A stretch of 32,468 bases of DNA from an uncultured Alphaproteobacteria bacterium (lineage in GTDB: Bacteria > Pseudomonadota > Alphaproteobacteria > Micavibrionales > Micavibrionaceae): contig CAMLMM010000014.1 in the NCBI GenBank assembly GCA_946481105.1, positions 1 to 32,468 of the forward strand. The letters run 5' to 3'. Of this stretch, positions 1 through 6,903 are shown in pieces. Below the pieces are notes generated by a model that worked only from the letters and a program-made list of their open reading frames with translations, did no database searches and had not been told where the DNA came from. Position 1 is the first letter of the stretch. The number at the start of each line of letters is the position of its first letter. The position numbers and the translations under genes were made by a program.

Positions 1-38
1 CGTACAAATTTTATTAATTAATTCAGGTGAGAGTAAAA

Positions 39-323
39 ATGAGCGAAATTGATATCAGTGTGTCATTATTTTTTCGGTGGGCCGCATTTACACCCGAAAA
101 TCTTATCGAGAAATTTAACGCAGAAAATGGAAGCCAAGGATTCACGCTATCGCGTTGTCCCAAGCTGGATGTCAAAGTCGATTTCCCCCAAAGAGGATTC
201 ACGCTTTCAGCAGAAGCGCCTTTGAAGGAATTAAACGATAAAAAGTGGCCAATGATACTTATTCTGGCGGCTCAGCAAGCACGTCCGCACGCAGGGATCG
301 ATACGGTTGAATATAGACCATAA
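39..323 (+). CDS. Hypothetical protein, 94 aa
   Basis: I do not recognise this small protein. The ATG at 39 is preceded by a good Shine-Dalgarno AGGTGAG at 25-31, so it is preferred over the in-frame GTG at 27, which lies inside that ribosome binding site. The product has no signal peptide, cysteine pair or known motif. It is mixed in charge and contains two similar short stretches, GFTLS near residues 38-42 and again near residues 53-57, which suggests a small beta-rich repeat. It is followed by a long non-coding stretch, so it appears to be the last gene of whatever lies to the left. It could belong to a lineage-specific family. Coding status rests on the ribosome binding site and an uninterrupted frame. 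Confidence 0.6.
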   Translation: MSEIDISVSLFFRWAAFTPENLIEKFNAENGSQGFTLSRCPKLDVKVDFPQRGFTLSAEAPLKELNDKKWPMILILAAQQARPHAGIDTVEYRP

Positions 324-800
324 TTTTTTCGTCTCTTGGAAATCTTTGCGTTTCCTTTGTTTCCTTTGTGGCTTCCTGATGAAAGCCATTAAATTTTTGC
401 CAATCTTCCCCGTCATTACCCGCTTTATACGGGTAATCCAGCCAAAGTATGGATACCCCGAACAAGTCGGGGTATGACGGAAGTGGTAGGATTTTGATGA
501 GGGATAAATAATCCGAAATTATTATCTTGGTTAATTCATCCCGAATCAGTTACGATTCGAGATAGTAAAGTCAGTTGTCCTTCCCTCCGTCCCGTTCAGG
601 GGTTTATTTGGTTCAAGACACACTCTTACAGTTTCTTCCCCGCGCCAGCGATCATGCGGATCGCCGTTACTCCTCTTACACCGCCTGTTTTGGGTCCGTC
701 ACATTGCGCAGCCTCTTTCTGTGCGCGCAGCCATGTCATGTACTGCCGGACCTTATGTCCCGTTCAACATCGTCTTCAACCGCAACCGAAAGGAACCACC
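324..800. other. 477-bp intergenic region between the 94-aa protein and phoH
   Basis: This stretch holds the palindromic repeat at 410-480 and a small hairpin at about 544-561 (CGAATC, 6-nt loop, GATTCG). No convincing gene was seen. A reading frame runs into phoH from 654, but its translation is rich in Cys, His and Pro and looks non-coding. The phoH promoter must lie here, but no hexamer pair stands out. Confidence 0.6.
410..480. repeat. Two-hairpin palindromic intergenic repeat
   Basis: The element is bounded by perfect 7-bp inverted ends, CCGTCAT at 410-416 and ATGACGG at 474-480. Inside are two hairpins: ATTACCCG/CGGGTAAT (415-422 and 430-437, loop 7) and ATACCCCGA/TCGGGGTAT (453-461 and 467-475, loop 5). 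Between them lies the segment CCAG..CTGG-like 'CCAGCC..GTATGG'. The layout, CGTCATTnCCCG hairpin, CCAG, TGGAT, second hairpin, ATGACG, matches a widespread class of REP/MITE-like palindromes seen between genes in many proteobacteria, including Rickettsiales. It is non-coding here. A relic of one end may lie at 5014-5027. Confidence 0.75.
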
Positions 801-1574
801 ATGTCCAAAAACATGTCCAAATCTGGCAAGACCCGCAAGCAACAGGTCAACCGCGCCAAGGTTCACAATCAGGGGAATGTGGTTCACACAGTGTTTGACG
901 ATCTGGACTGGCACCCGCTCTCAACTGAAATCGATAACAGCCGCGACAAAGCCTATCTGCGCAAAATAAAGCCCCGCTCCGACGGGCAGCGCGATCTGAT
1001 GGAAGCCATTGCGTCCCATAACCTCACCATGGCTATTGGCCCGGCGGGGTCGGGTAAAACCTATCTCGCGATTTCCGCCGCTGTCGAGGCGCTGGAAGAA
1101 GGCAAGGTCGAGCGGATTATCCTGTCGCGTCCCGCGATGGAAGCCGGGGAATCGCTCGGGTATTTGCCCGGTGACATGCATGAAAAAATGGCGCCGTATC
1201 TGCGCCCGCTTTATGACGCGCTCGGCGACCGCATGGGTGGTAAGCGCGTGCGCCAGCTGCTGGAGGAAGGCACGATTGAAATCGCCCCGGTTGGCTTCAT
1301 GCGTGGCCGGACACTCAACAATGCGTTTGTGGTGATTGACGAGGCGCAGAACTGCACCTATGCGCAGCTCAAGATGCTGCTCTCACGCCTTGGCTGGCAT
1401 TCGACGATGGTGGTGACGGGCGACCCGGACCAGAGTGATCTGCTCGATGGCATGTCCGGCCTCGCCGATATCGCCAAGAAATTCGAGACAATCGAGAATA
1501 TTGCCGTGGTTCGCCTGAAATCCGAAGATATCGTGCGTCACCCGCTGGTGGCTGAGATGCTGGATGTGCTTTAA
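801..1574 (+). CDS. phoH: PhoH-like ATPase, 257 aa
   Basis: This is a cytoplasmic P-loop ATPase of the PhoH family, which is related to the N-terminal half of superfamily 1 helicases. Members are linked to RNA metabolism and stress, but the substrate is usually unknown. The Walker A motif GPAGSGKT is at residues 80-87 and Walker B VVIDEAQ at 177-183. GDPDQSDL follows as the sensor-like motif, and RPAMEAGE near 110 is typical of the family. ATG 801 is chosen because AAAGGAACC lies just upstream and the N-terminus MSKNMSK is protein-like. An upstream start at 654 in the same frame would add 49 residues that look non-coding. The protein lacks the N-terminal extension of YbeZ-type PhoH proteins, and no ybeY homologue follows, so it resembles stand-alone PhoH rather than the ybeZ-ybeY pair. 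Confidence 0.92.
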   Translation: MSKNMSKSGKTRKQQVNRAKVHNQGNVVHTVFDDLDWHPLSTEIDNSRDKAYLRKIKPRSDGQRDLMEAIASHNLTMAIGPAGSGKTYLAISAAVEALEEGKVERIILSRPAMEAGESLGYLPGDMHEKMAPYLRPLYDALGDRMGGKRVRQLLEEGTIEIAPVGFMRGRTLNNAFVVIDEAQNCTYAQLKMLLSRLGWHSTMVVTGDPDQSDLLDGMSGLADIAKKFETIENIAVVRLKSEDIVRHPLVAEMLDVL

Positions 1575-1632
1575 GAGTTGAGTGGATAGTGGGGGTGTTG
1601 TGTTGCTCAAAAAATTCTCCTAATGTCTATCC

Positions 1633-2265
1633 ATGACACCAAAACAGCGCCTCATTCGTTTTCTTATCCTGTCGGCAATTGGCCTGCTCCTTGGTGTGGT
1701 TATTGCCTGTATCTCCCTTCTGACTGACCGGACATCTTCCAAGACGGAGTCATCGTCCACGATGCTGGTAACATCTATCGGTGGCCCGTTTACGCTGGTG
1801 GATCAGGATGGCAAGACCCGCACGGACAAAGATTTTGCCGATAAGATAAAACTTATCTATTTCGGTTTTGCGTCCTGCCCGGCTATTTGCCCAACCGAAT
1901 TGCAGCGTATTGCGGATATATATAAGGCGTTGCCACCAGAGTTGCAGCAACGCGTACAGCCTATGTTCATCACGATTGATCCCGAACGCGATACGCCCGA
2001 GGTCATGAAATCCTATGTTGAGTTATTCCTGCCGAATATGGTGGGCCTGACGGGCAGCGTGGAACAGGTCGATGCAGTCAAGTCAGCCTTTAAAGTCTAT
2101 GGCGTCAAAGTACAGGACGGGGACAGCAAGGATGATTACACAGTTGATCATTCCTCATTCATTTACCTGCAGACACCCAAAGGCCGTGTCGTGGCCATGT
2201 TCAAGCCGAACGAAACCATTGCCGATATGGCCGCGCGTGTTCAGGAAATAAAAGACACGCCCTAA
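1633..2265 (+). CDS. SCO1/SenC family copper chaperone, 210 aa
   Basis: This is a membrane-anchored thioredoxin-fold protein that delivers copper to, or maintains thiols of, the CuA site of cytochrome c oxidase, acting on the periplasmic side. The N-terminus has a hydrophobic anchor at about residues 9-30. A lipobox reading (VIAC, Cys26) is possible but less likely. The copper-binding CxxxC motif is CPAIC (Cys82, Cys86), and the third ligand is His173 in VDHSS. The family block DPERDTPEVM lies at 116-125. Length is normal for the family. ATG 1633 has no good Shine-Dalgarno sequence, but it gives the expected anchor. The gene is 58 bp after phoH, and its stop overlaps the stop of convergent panC by a few bases. 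No oxidase genes are adjacent. Confidence 0.93.
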   Translation: MTPKQRLIRFLILSAIGLLLGVVIACISLLTDRTSSKTESSSTMLVTSIGGPFTLVDQDGKTRTDKDFADKIKLIYFGFASCPAICPTELQRIADIYKALPPELQQRVQPMFITIDPERDTPEVMKSYVELFLPNMVGLTGSVEQVDAVKSAFKVYGVKVQDGDSKDDYTVDHSSFIYLQTPKGRVVAMFKPNETIADMAARVQEIKDTP

Positions 2266-3104
2266 ACAGCCATATTATCAATAAGGCGGGTCGTGCCCAG
2301 CCACGCGGCCGCGAGAATGCGCAGCTCGGCTGTGGAGTCTGTCGGCGGCAACAAGGTCGCGGCATCACGAATGGTCAGGTAATCAATTTTATCAAAGCCG
2401 GCGGCGATGAGTTTTTGCCGGGCGTCATATTCAATCGCATCGATTGAATTTCCTTCCCGAAGTTCAGCCTTCATCTGGGCCATTATCTTATTCAGCTGCA
2501 CGGCAGTGGATTTCTCTGCGGGGGATAAATAGGCATTACGCGATGACATGGCGAGGCCCGATTCCTCACGCACGGTGGCTACGCCTTTGATGTCGGTGGG
2601 AATGGCCAGGTCGCGTTGCAGGGCGCGTATTACCTGCAATTGCTGGTAGTCTTTTTCGCCGAAATAGGCGATATCGGCCCCGGCAAGGAGCAGCAGCCGG
2701 GTGACAACCGTGGCGACACCGGTAAAGAAATGCGGACGATATTCCCCTTCAAGCGGTCGGGCTATCTCTGCCACGCTGACGCTGGTTTGAAAACCCGGTG
2801 GGTACATGACATCAACGCCTGGCGCAAAAATCGTCTGCACGCCAATCTTGCCCAGTAATTCAGCATCGCGTTCCAGCGTGCGCGGGTATTTGTCGAAGTC
2901 TTCGTGCGGGGCGAATTGTTTCGGGTTCACGAAGATACTGACAAGGCAATTGCCGCATTCAGCGAGAGCGTCACGGCATAATTTCAAATGACCGTCATGC
3001 AGCGCGCCCATGGTGGGAACAAAACCAAGGCGCTGGTTACGCTGGCCCAATGCATGACTGTAGGCACGGAGTTCAGGGGCCGTAGTTATCAGCTTTGGTG
3101 ACAT
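2262..3104 (-). CDS. panC: Pantothenate synthetase (pantoate-beta-alanine ligase)
   Basis: PanC joins pantoate and beta-alanine using ATP, the last step of pantothenate (vitamin B5) synthesis, in the cytoplasm. At 280 aa it is full length. The HIGH-like nucleotide-binding motif PTMGALHDGH is at residues 30-39. SIFVNPKQF, GEKDYQQLQ near 149 and the KMSKS-like SSRNAYLS near 187 are all present. ATG 3104 lies inside the 3' end of the upstream thioesterase gene (32-bp overlap) and is preceded by a strong GAGGAGG site about 9 bp away, so translation is likely coupled. panB is not adjacent. The 3' end overlaps the stop of the SCO gene, with no terminator between the two. Confidence 0.97.
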   Translation of the reverse strand: MSPKLITTAPELRAYSHALGQRNQRLGFVPTMGALHDGHLKLCRDALAECGNCLVSIFVNPKQFAPHEDFDKYPRTLERDAELLGKIGVQTIFAPGVDVMYPPGFQTSVSVAEIARPLEGEYRPHFFTGVATVVTRLLLLAGADIAYFGEKDYQQLQVIRALQRDLAIPTDIKGVATVREESGLAMSSRNAYLSPAEKSTAVQLNKIMAQMKAELREGNSIDAIEYDARQKLIAAGFDKIDYLTIRDAATLLPPTDSTAELRILAAAWLGTTRLIDNMAV

Positions 3105-3642
3105 CGCGTAAAGCCTCCTCGGCTTTCAGCCACTCTGCTATATGTGCAGGAAGAGGCGGACTGGGGTCAGGGTGGTTGATCAATTTCATTAAATCGGCGC
3201 TGGGGACAGTGGTACGGCTGCGCTGGTCATAGAAACAGCCTTTCACCAGCCCGATAGCGGCAATTTCACCTGCTTTCGGTCCCCTGGCAAGAATAAAACG
3301 CTGCTCCAGATACATCCATTTAGGATCCCAGGCTATCAGGCGTGTTTCCAGATAATAGGGCTGAAACGGGTCAAGCGGATGGCGGTAGCGCATCTGCGCC
3401 GATGCCAGAATCGGGACGCTCTGCTGTCTCACCATCATTTTTAGCAGGCCGCTGCGCAATATCAGGTCGAGCCGCCCCAGATCCATAATGGTCAGGAAAC
3501 GCCCGTTATTCATATGCAGATTAAAATCGAGGTCGTTCGGCAGCACATAGAGTTTAAGCCGGGCCGGCAGCAGCATATTGGTAATCTTCGGCTTCCAGAG
3601 CGAAGCGAGAAAGACATAAAGAACGCGCAGCAGTAAATTCAT
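3073..3642 (-). CDS. Acyl-CoA thioesterase, 4HBT/THEM6-like, 189 aa
   Basis: This is a hotdog-fold thioesterase that probably hydrolyses acyl-CoA esters; the substrate is unknown. A short hydrophobic N-terminus (about residues 3-15) may tether it to the membrane, as in THEM6-like proteins. The family core PNDLDFNLHMNNGRFL lies at about residues 35-50, with candidate catalytic Asp residues 37 and 39. The fold continues through SAQMRYRHPL and a beta-rich second half. The gene starts 18 bp after the LamG gene stops and its end overlaps panC by 32 bp, so all three may share one transcript. No Shine-Dalgarno sequence is evident before ATG 3642. Confidence 0.85.
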   Translation of the reverse strand: MNLLLRVLYVFLASLWKPKITNMLLPARLKLYVLPNDLDFNLHMNNGRFLTIMDLGRLDLILRSGLLKMMVRQQSVPILASAQMRYRHPLDPFQPYYLETRLIAWDPKWMYLEQRFILARGPKAGEIAAIGLVKGCFYDQRSRTTVPSADLMKLINHPDPSPPLPAHIAEWLKAEEALRDVTKADNYGP

Positions 3643-3660
3643 GAGAGGAAGTTATAAGGC

Positions 3661-4947
3661 TTAATGGTTGTTGTAAAGCGAGCTTATCTGGGAAGGGGTG
3701 AGAGTAGTGTTATAAACCCGGAAATCATCGATTTTTGACGAGAAGAAATAATTAGCTTCCCCACCGCCGCCGATGGCCATGGATGTCGTCACATTTTTGC
3801 TGAGGCTTGTTCCGACCTGCTGGGAAATGGTTTGCGCCACGCCATTCAGCCAGAGACGTGAGGCGGTCGCGGGCCCGTTATTAAACTCCGCCACGACATG
3901 AAACCAGCTGCCGGACATACCCGCATTGGGGATACCATAGACATCTGAATTATAGGTGTTGAAGCCAAAGCCTCCGCTATGGAAGAACAGATCATAATTG
4001 AAGCTGCCCCAGGACATCGGCATGCGCGTATTGACCCCCGCCCATTGCATCCAGAATGAAACAGTGGTCTTGGCTCCAGCGGTAGTGGCGTCAACACTCA
4101 GCCCCGTCACGGACACCAGATCATTTGTGCCATCAAAATTCAGCGCGGTCCCCGTCATGCCGGTCGTCGTGCCCGCCCCACCTGCAATGGTCCCGTTGCG
4201 GTTTTGACCGGAACGGTCAAAGGCCGTCCCGCCGGATACGTCATTTGTATCGAATGTCCAATGCCCGACAAGATTACCATTCAGCACCGCCATAGGGATG
4301 GTATCGGTTACGGCGGCACCCTGCGCGGCGCCAGTCCCCAGCGTCAGCGAAAGGGTCAGTATGCCATCGGGCAGGCTGGTGACATCAATTCCGCTGACAG
4401 TTTGCGGGGAAACAGTATTGACGCCCGTGCCGGTAACAGGTGTTCCACCACCCGAACTGGTAATGGAATAATTATAGGTGCGGTTCAGTGTCGGTGATGT
4501 CAGGGTAAAAGCCAAGGCGGTTTTATTGACATTGGTTACCGTATCCGCCGTGAAGGCAACGGTATATCCCGTGGGCACGGCGCTGGTAATGATAATGCCG
4601 CTGGTGTTGGGAACGGTGAAGGACAGGGAGGCATCGTTATTCGCCAGATCCTTAATCGTGCCACCGTTCAGGTCGATGGGTGAAGACAGGGTGATCCCGT
4701 TACTGTCTTCGTCTCCTGCCTGCACTGTGTAGGTAAAAGTCAGCGCGGCGGTGCCCGAACCAGAAGTATACGTCGCATACCGGGTAGTGCCACCGACATC
4801 AATGGCGATACGCGGTGTCCCGGTTACGGTCACAGCTTCGCTCATGTTAATGGTAAACGGCACAGCTCCCGCCCAGGCCGTGGGCGAAAACACGGTCAGC
4901 ACGCAAGTCAGGATAAAGCATAAAGTCCGTCGAGTTAACGTGGACAC
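3661..4947 (-). CDS. Secreted LamG/concanavalin-like domain protein, 428 aa
   Basis: This is a probable exported protein. The GTG start at 4947 is the first possible start after an in-frame TGA. It gives a Sec signal peptide ending near TAWAG (residues 24-27). Residues 28-115 form a beta-sandwich resembling the repeated Ig-like/SwmB-type domains of surface proteins (NMSEAVTVTGTPRIAI, then a TYTSGSGTAALTFTY strand pair). A second threonine- and serine-rich beta region covers about 116-225. A LamG-type jelly-roll runs from GHWTFD at 228 to FRVYNTTLTPSQISSLY at the C-terminus, the usual family ending. No anchor, LPXTG-like signal or type I secretion repeat is visible. The likely role is glycan or surface binding. 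The partner is unknown. Confidence 0.85.
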   Translation of the reverse strand: MSTLTRRTLCFILTCVLTVFSPTAWAGAVPFTINMSEAVTVTGTPRIAIDVGGTTRYATYTSGSGTAALTFTYTVQAGDEDSNGITLSSPIDLNGGTIKDLANNDASLSFTVPNTSGIIITSAVPTGYTVAFTADTVTNVNKTALAFTLTSPTLNRTYNYSITSSGGGTPVTGTGVNTVSPQTVSGIDVTSLPDGILTLSLTLGTGAAQGAAVTDTIPMAVLNGNLVGHWTFDTNDVSGGTAFDRSGQNRNGTIAGGAGTTTGMTGTALNFDGTNDLVSVTGLSVDATTAGAKTTVSFWMQWAGVNTRMPMSWGSFNYDLFFHSGGFGFNTYNSDVYGIPNAGMSGSWFHVVAEFNNGPATASRLWLNGVAQTISQQVGTSLSKNVTTSMAIGGGGEANYFFSSKIDDFRVYNTTLTPSQISSLYNNH

Positions 4948-5066
4948 TCAAAAACCCATTTCTATAACCGGGATACAGTAAATGCCTTTGGGCAGAGCAG
5001 CAAGCCCCGCCCGCCCGTCATCCCCGCGTTTTTGGGTGTGGGCGATAAAGAAAAGGCTTTTTTCCT
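4948..5066. other. Intergenic region with half-copy of palindromic repeat and weak hairpin
   Basis: This is the promoter region of the LamG gene and the 3' flank of htpX, both on the minus strand. CCGTCATCCCCGC at 5014-5027 resembles one end of the repeat at 410-480, but no mate is found. At 5052-5068 a small hairpin (AAAGG/CCTTT) overlaps the htpX stop and could be a weak minus-strand terminator. No gene is seen. Confidence 0.45.
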
Positions 5067-5942
5067 TTACGTCCAGGGGTTGCTATCGGCGGTATTGCGG
5101 GGGCTGAACTGACTGGCCAGTTCCTGCAGGGCCGCAATGCGGTTGCCGGTATTTGGGTGGGTGGCGAACAAATTATCCATCCCGTTGCGGCTCAACGGAT
5201 TGATAATAAACATATGCGCCGTGGCCGGGTTATTTTCCGCGGCCAGGTTTGGGATGGTGCTGGCCCCGCGTTCCAGTTTTGCCAAGGCATTGGCCAGTGC
5301 CATCGGATTGCCGCAGATTTCCGCCCCGCCTTTATCCGCCGCATATTCACGCGTCCGGGAAATGGCCAGTTGCACCAGGCTGGCGGCCAGCGGCGCGAGT
5401 ATCATGATAAGAATGCCGATAAACGGGTTGCGCGCATGGCCATCCCCGTCACGGCTTGGCCCCATAAACATGGCGAAATTGGCCAGCATACCAATCGCCC
5501 CGGCGATGGTGGCTGTCACCGTCATCGTCAGCGTATCGCGGTTTTTGATATGCGCGAGTTCATGAGCAATCACCGCGGCCAGTTCATCTTCATTCATAAT
5601 GTTCAGCAGGCCGGTATGCACGGCGACGGCGGCATTTTCCGGGTTACGCCCGGTGGCAAAGGCGTTGGGCTGCGGGTTGTCGATAATATAGACCTTCGGC
5701 ATCGGCAACCCGGCGCGCGCGGCCAGCCGTTCCACCAGCGCATACAACCCGCCGCCGCCAACCTGTTTGGCGCCATAGATTTTCAGGACGAATTTATCGG
5801 AATACCAGTAAGAACCGATATTCATCACGGCGGCCAACCCCAAGGCAATCAGCATTCCGGTCTGTCCGCCGATTAAATAGCCAATAAAACCGAACAGCGC
5901 CGTCAGCGCTGCGATCAACATAAATGTCTTGGTAGTGTTCAT
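5067..5942 (-). CDS. htpX: HtpX-type M48 membrane zinc protease, 291 aa
   Basis: HtpX is an inner-membrane metalloprotease that degrades damaged membrane proteins and overlaps functionally with FtsH. Two N-terminal membrane segments cover about residues 7-24 and 28-45. The zinc site is HELAH at 127-131, and the third ligand is probably Glu199 in SRTREYAAD. Two further hydrophobic segments at about 142-160 and 174-193 lie between these ligands, as in the family. Length is normal. ATG 5942 is preceded by AGAGGG on the coding strand. The upstream region has an AT-rich inverted repeat (5953-5989) that could be a control site. Confidence 0.95.
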   Translation of the reverse strand: MNTTKTFMLIAALTALFGFIGYLIGGQTGMLIALGLAAVMNIGSYWYSDKFVLKIYGAKQVGGGGLYALVERLAARAGLPMPKVYIIDNPQPNAFATGRNPENAAVAVHTGLLNIMNEDELAAVIAHELAHIKNRDTLTMTVTATIAGAIGMLANFAMFMGPSRDGDGHARNPFIGILIMILAPLAASLVQLAISRTREYAADKGGAEICGNPMALANALAKLERGASTIPNLAAENNPATAHMFIINPLSRNGMDNLFATHPNTGNRIAALQELASQFSPRNTADSNPWT

Positions 5943-5952
5943 CCGTTCTGAC

Positions 5953-5989
5953 CCTCTATATTTTTTCTTATTATTTTTAATATAGGAGG
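5953..5989. promoter_or_regulatory. AT-rich inverted repeat upstream of htpX
   Basis: CTATATT (5956-5962) and AATATAG (5979-5985) form a perfect 7-bp inverted repeat. It extends outward by three more pairs (CCT with AGG) if G5986 is bulged. The 16-base centre is T-rich. It lies 11-47 bp before the htpX start, where promoter elements or an operator would be expected. Function is inferred from position only. Confidence 0.4.
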
Positions 5990-6019
5990 ATTAAGAGCAG
6001 GTGCAAGAGATGGGTACGG

Positions 6020-6322
6020 TTAACTTTCGAGAAGCCCGTTCATTTTCAGGGCCAGCCCCATCGACCCGCGGATTTTCAGTTTGCCCATCAGAAAGGCAAA
6101 ATTGGGGTCGGTATCCCCGCTTAGGATTTTGCCGAAGGTGTCGAGCGAGGTCGCCAGGGTGACTTCTGCATCTTGATTGTCGTTGGTTATGACAGCAGGA
6201 GTTTGAGTGCCGTCCAGAAAGACAACGCCGTCCTCATCGAAATCAAACAGGGCGGTATGGCCGAAAGATGGGGCCATCGCGGCTTTCTGGCGGATTTTTT
6301 CAGTGGCTTCGTCGAGTGTCAT
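6020..6322 (-). CDS. SCP2 sterol-carrier domain protein, 100 aa
   Basis: This is a small cytoplasmic protein made almost entirely of an SCP2 (sterol carrier protein 2-like) lipid-binding domain. The sequence runs from GHTALFDFDEDGVVFLDG through DAEVTLATSLDTFGKILSG to the family's ending GKLKIRGSMGLALKMNGLL. Such proteins bind lipids or acyl-CoA; the ligand here is unknown. ATG 6322 is preferred because AAAGGA lies 7 bp upstream and length then matches single-domain SCP2 proteins. An earlier in-frame start at 6454 would overlap the divergent gene at 6442 and add residues with no SCP2 similarity. It is separated from htpX by about 80 bp on the same strand. Confidence 0.88.
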   Translation of the reverse strand: MTLDEATEKIRQKAAMAPSFGHTALFDFDEDGVVFLDGTQTPAVITNDNQDAEVTLATSLDTFGKILSGDTDPNFAFLMGKLKIRGSMGLALKMNGLLES

Positions 6323-6383
6323 GGCGGAATCCTTTGCTTTCTTCAGCATAGCATAAAAGAAGTTACTTAAGAATGAGCGTATG

Positions 6384-6413
6384 TTGACATAAAATAATAG
6401 CTTATGGTATTTG
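6384..6413 (+). promoter_or_regulatory. Promoter for the 153-aa hypothetical gene
   Basis: A perfect -35 box TTGACA (6384-6389) is followed after 18 bp by TATTTG (6408-6413), with an extended -10 TG at 6405-6406. It lies 29 bp before the gene start. The -35 context TTGACATAAAATAA recurs upstream of the 283-aa hypothetical gene on the other strand. Confidence 0.5.
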
Positions 6414-6441
6414 CGTCCATAATCGGGGAGTAAATTTAAAC

Positions 6442-6903
6442 ATGAAATCACCATTACAATTATTATCGCAAATTTTTGGCCGTGAGACGAACGGCATTAT
6501 TGCCAGAGCAGGTAAAGCTGTCCCCGCATCGGATGACATTACTTTTCCGAAATGTGATCCGAGAAATGCGTCCGACAGGGAATTGGTCGATCATATTCAG
6601 GAACGGATGGAACTTATCGGCTTCCGCTGTACAAACCGGTCGGCAGCGAAAGTCGGTGGCGTCGGCCCGCAAGGGATAGCTTATACCCGCGATCACCAGA
6701 AGCCATCACCTTTTCCTGAAATTATGATGATCCCGATCAGCCCCAATGGTGAAATGCTGTTTATGGATCAGCATGGTCGCCTCATCTACGCGGACGCCGT
6801 AACCAATTTCCTGCAGTTGAAGGATACACGGGATATGAGAGCCGCCATTGCAGTATATAGGGAACATCTGCGCCGCGAGGCATATATCCGTAGCTTTAGG
6901 TAA
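6442..6903 (+). CDS. Hypothetical protein, 153 aa
   Basis: I do not recognise this protein. It starts at ATG 6442 with a GGGGAG site 11 bp upstream and a plausible promoter at 6384-6413. There is no signal peptide or membrane segment. Residues 30-60 contain KCDPRNASDRELVDHIQERM, likely a helix. The middle, GVGPQGIAYTRD and EIMMIPISPNGEMLFMD, looks like a small beta-sheet domain, and the last 35 residues are helical and basic. Its stop codon is immediately next to the stop of the convergent acyl-CoA dehydrogenase, with no spacer. The own promoter and clean ribosome site support a real gene. Confidence 0.7.
   Translation: MKSPLQLLSQIFGRETNGIIARAGKAVPASDDITFPKCDPRNASDRELVDHIQERMELIGFRCTNRSAAKVGGVGPQGIAYTRDHQKPSPFPEIMMIPISPNGEMLFMDQHGRLIYADAVTNFLQLKDTRDMRAAIAVYREHLRREAYIRSFR

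Noticed and set aside
654..800. N-terminal extension of PhoH from an upstream ATG
   Set aside because: The added 49 residues are Cys/His/Pro-rich and not protein-like; AAAGGAACC before ATG 801 marks the better start.
5157..5876. 239-residue frame opposite htpX
   Set aside because: htpX has an intact zinc site and membrane segments; the antisense product is Arg-, His- and Gln-rich without domains.
6323..6454. Longer form of the SCP2 protein starting at 6454
   Set aside because: It would overlap the divergent gene and its promoter. AAAGGA before ATG 6322 and the normal SCP2 length favour the short form.
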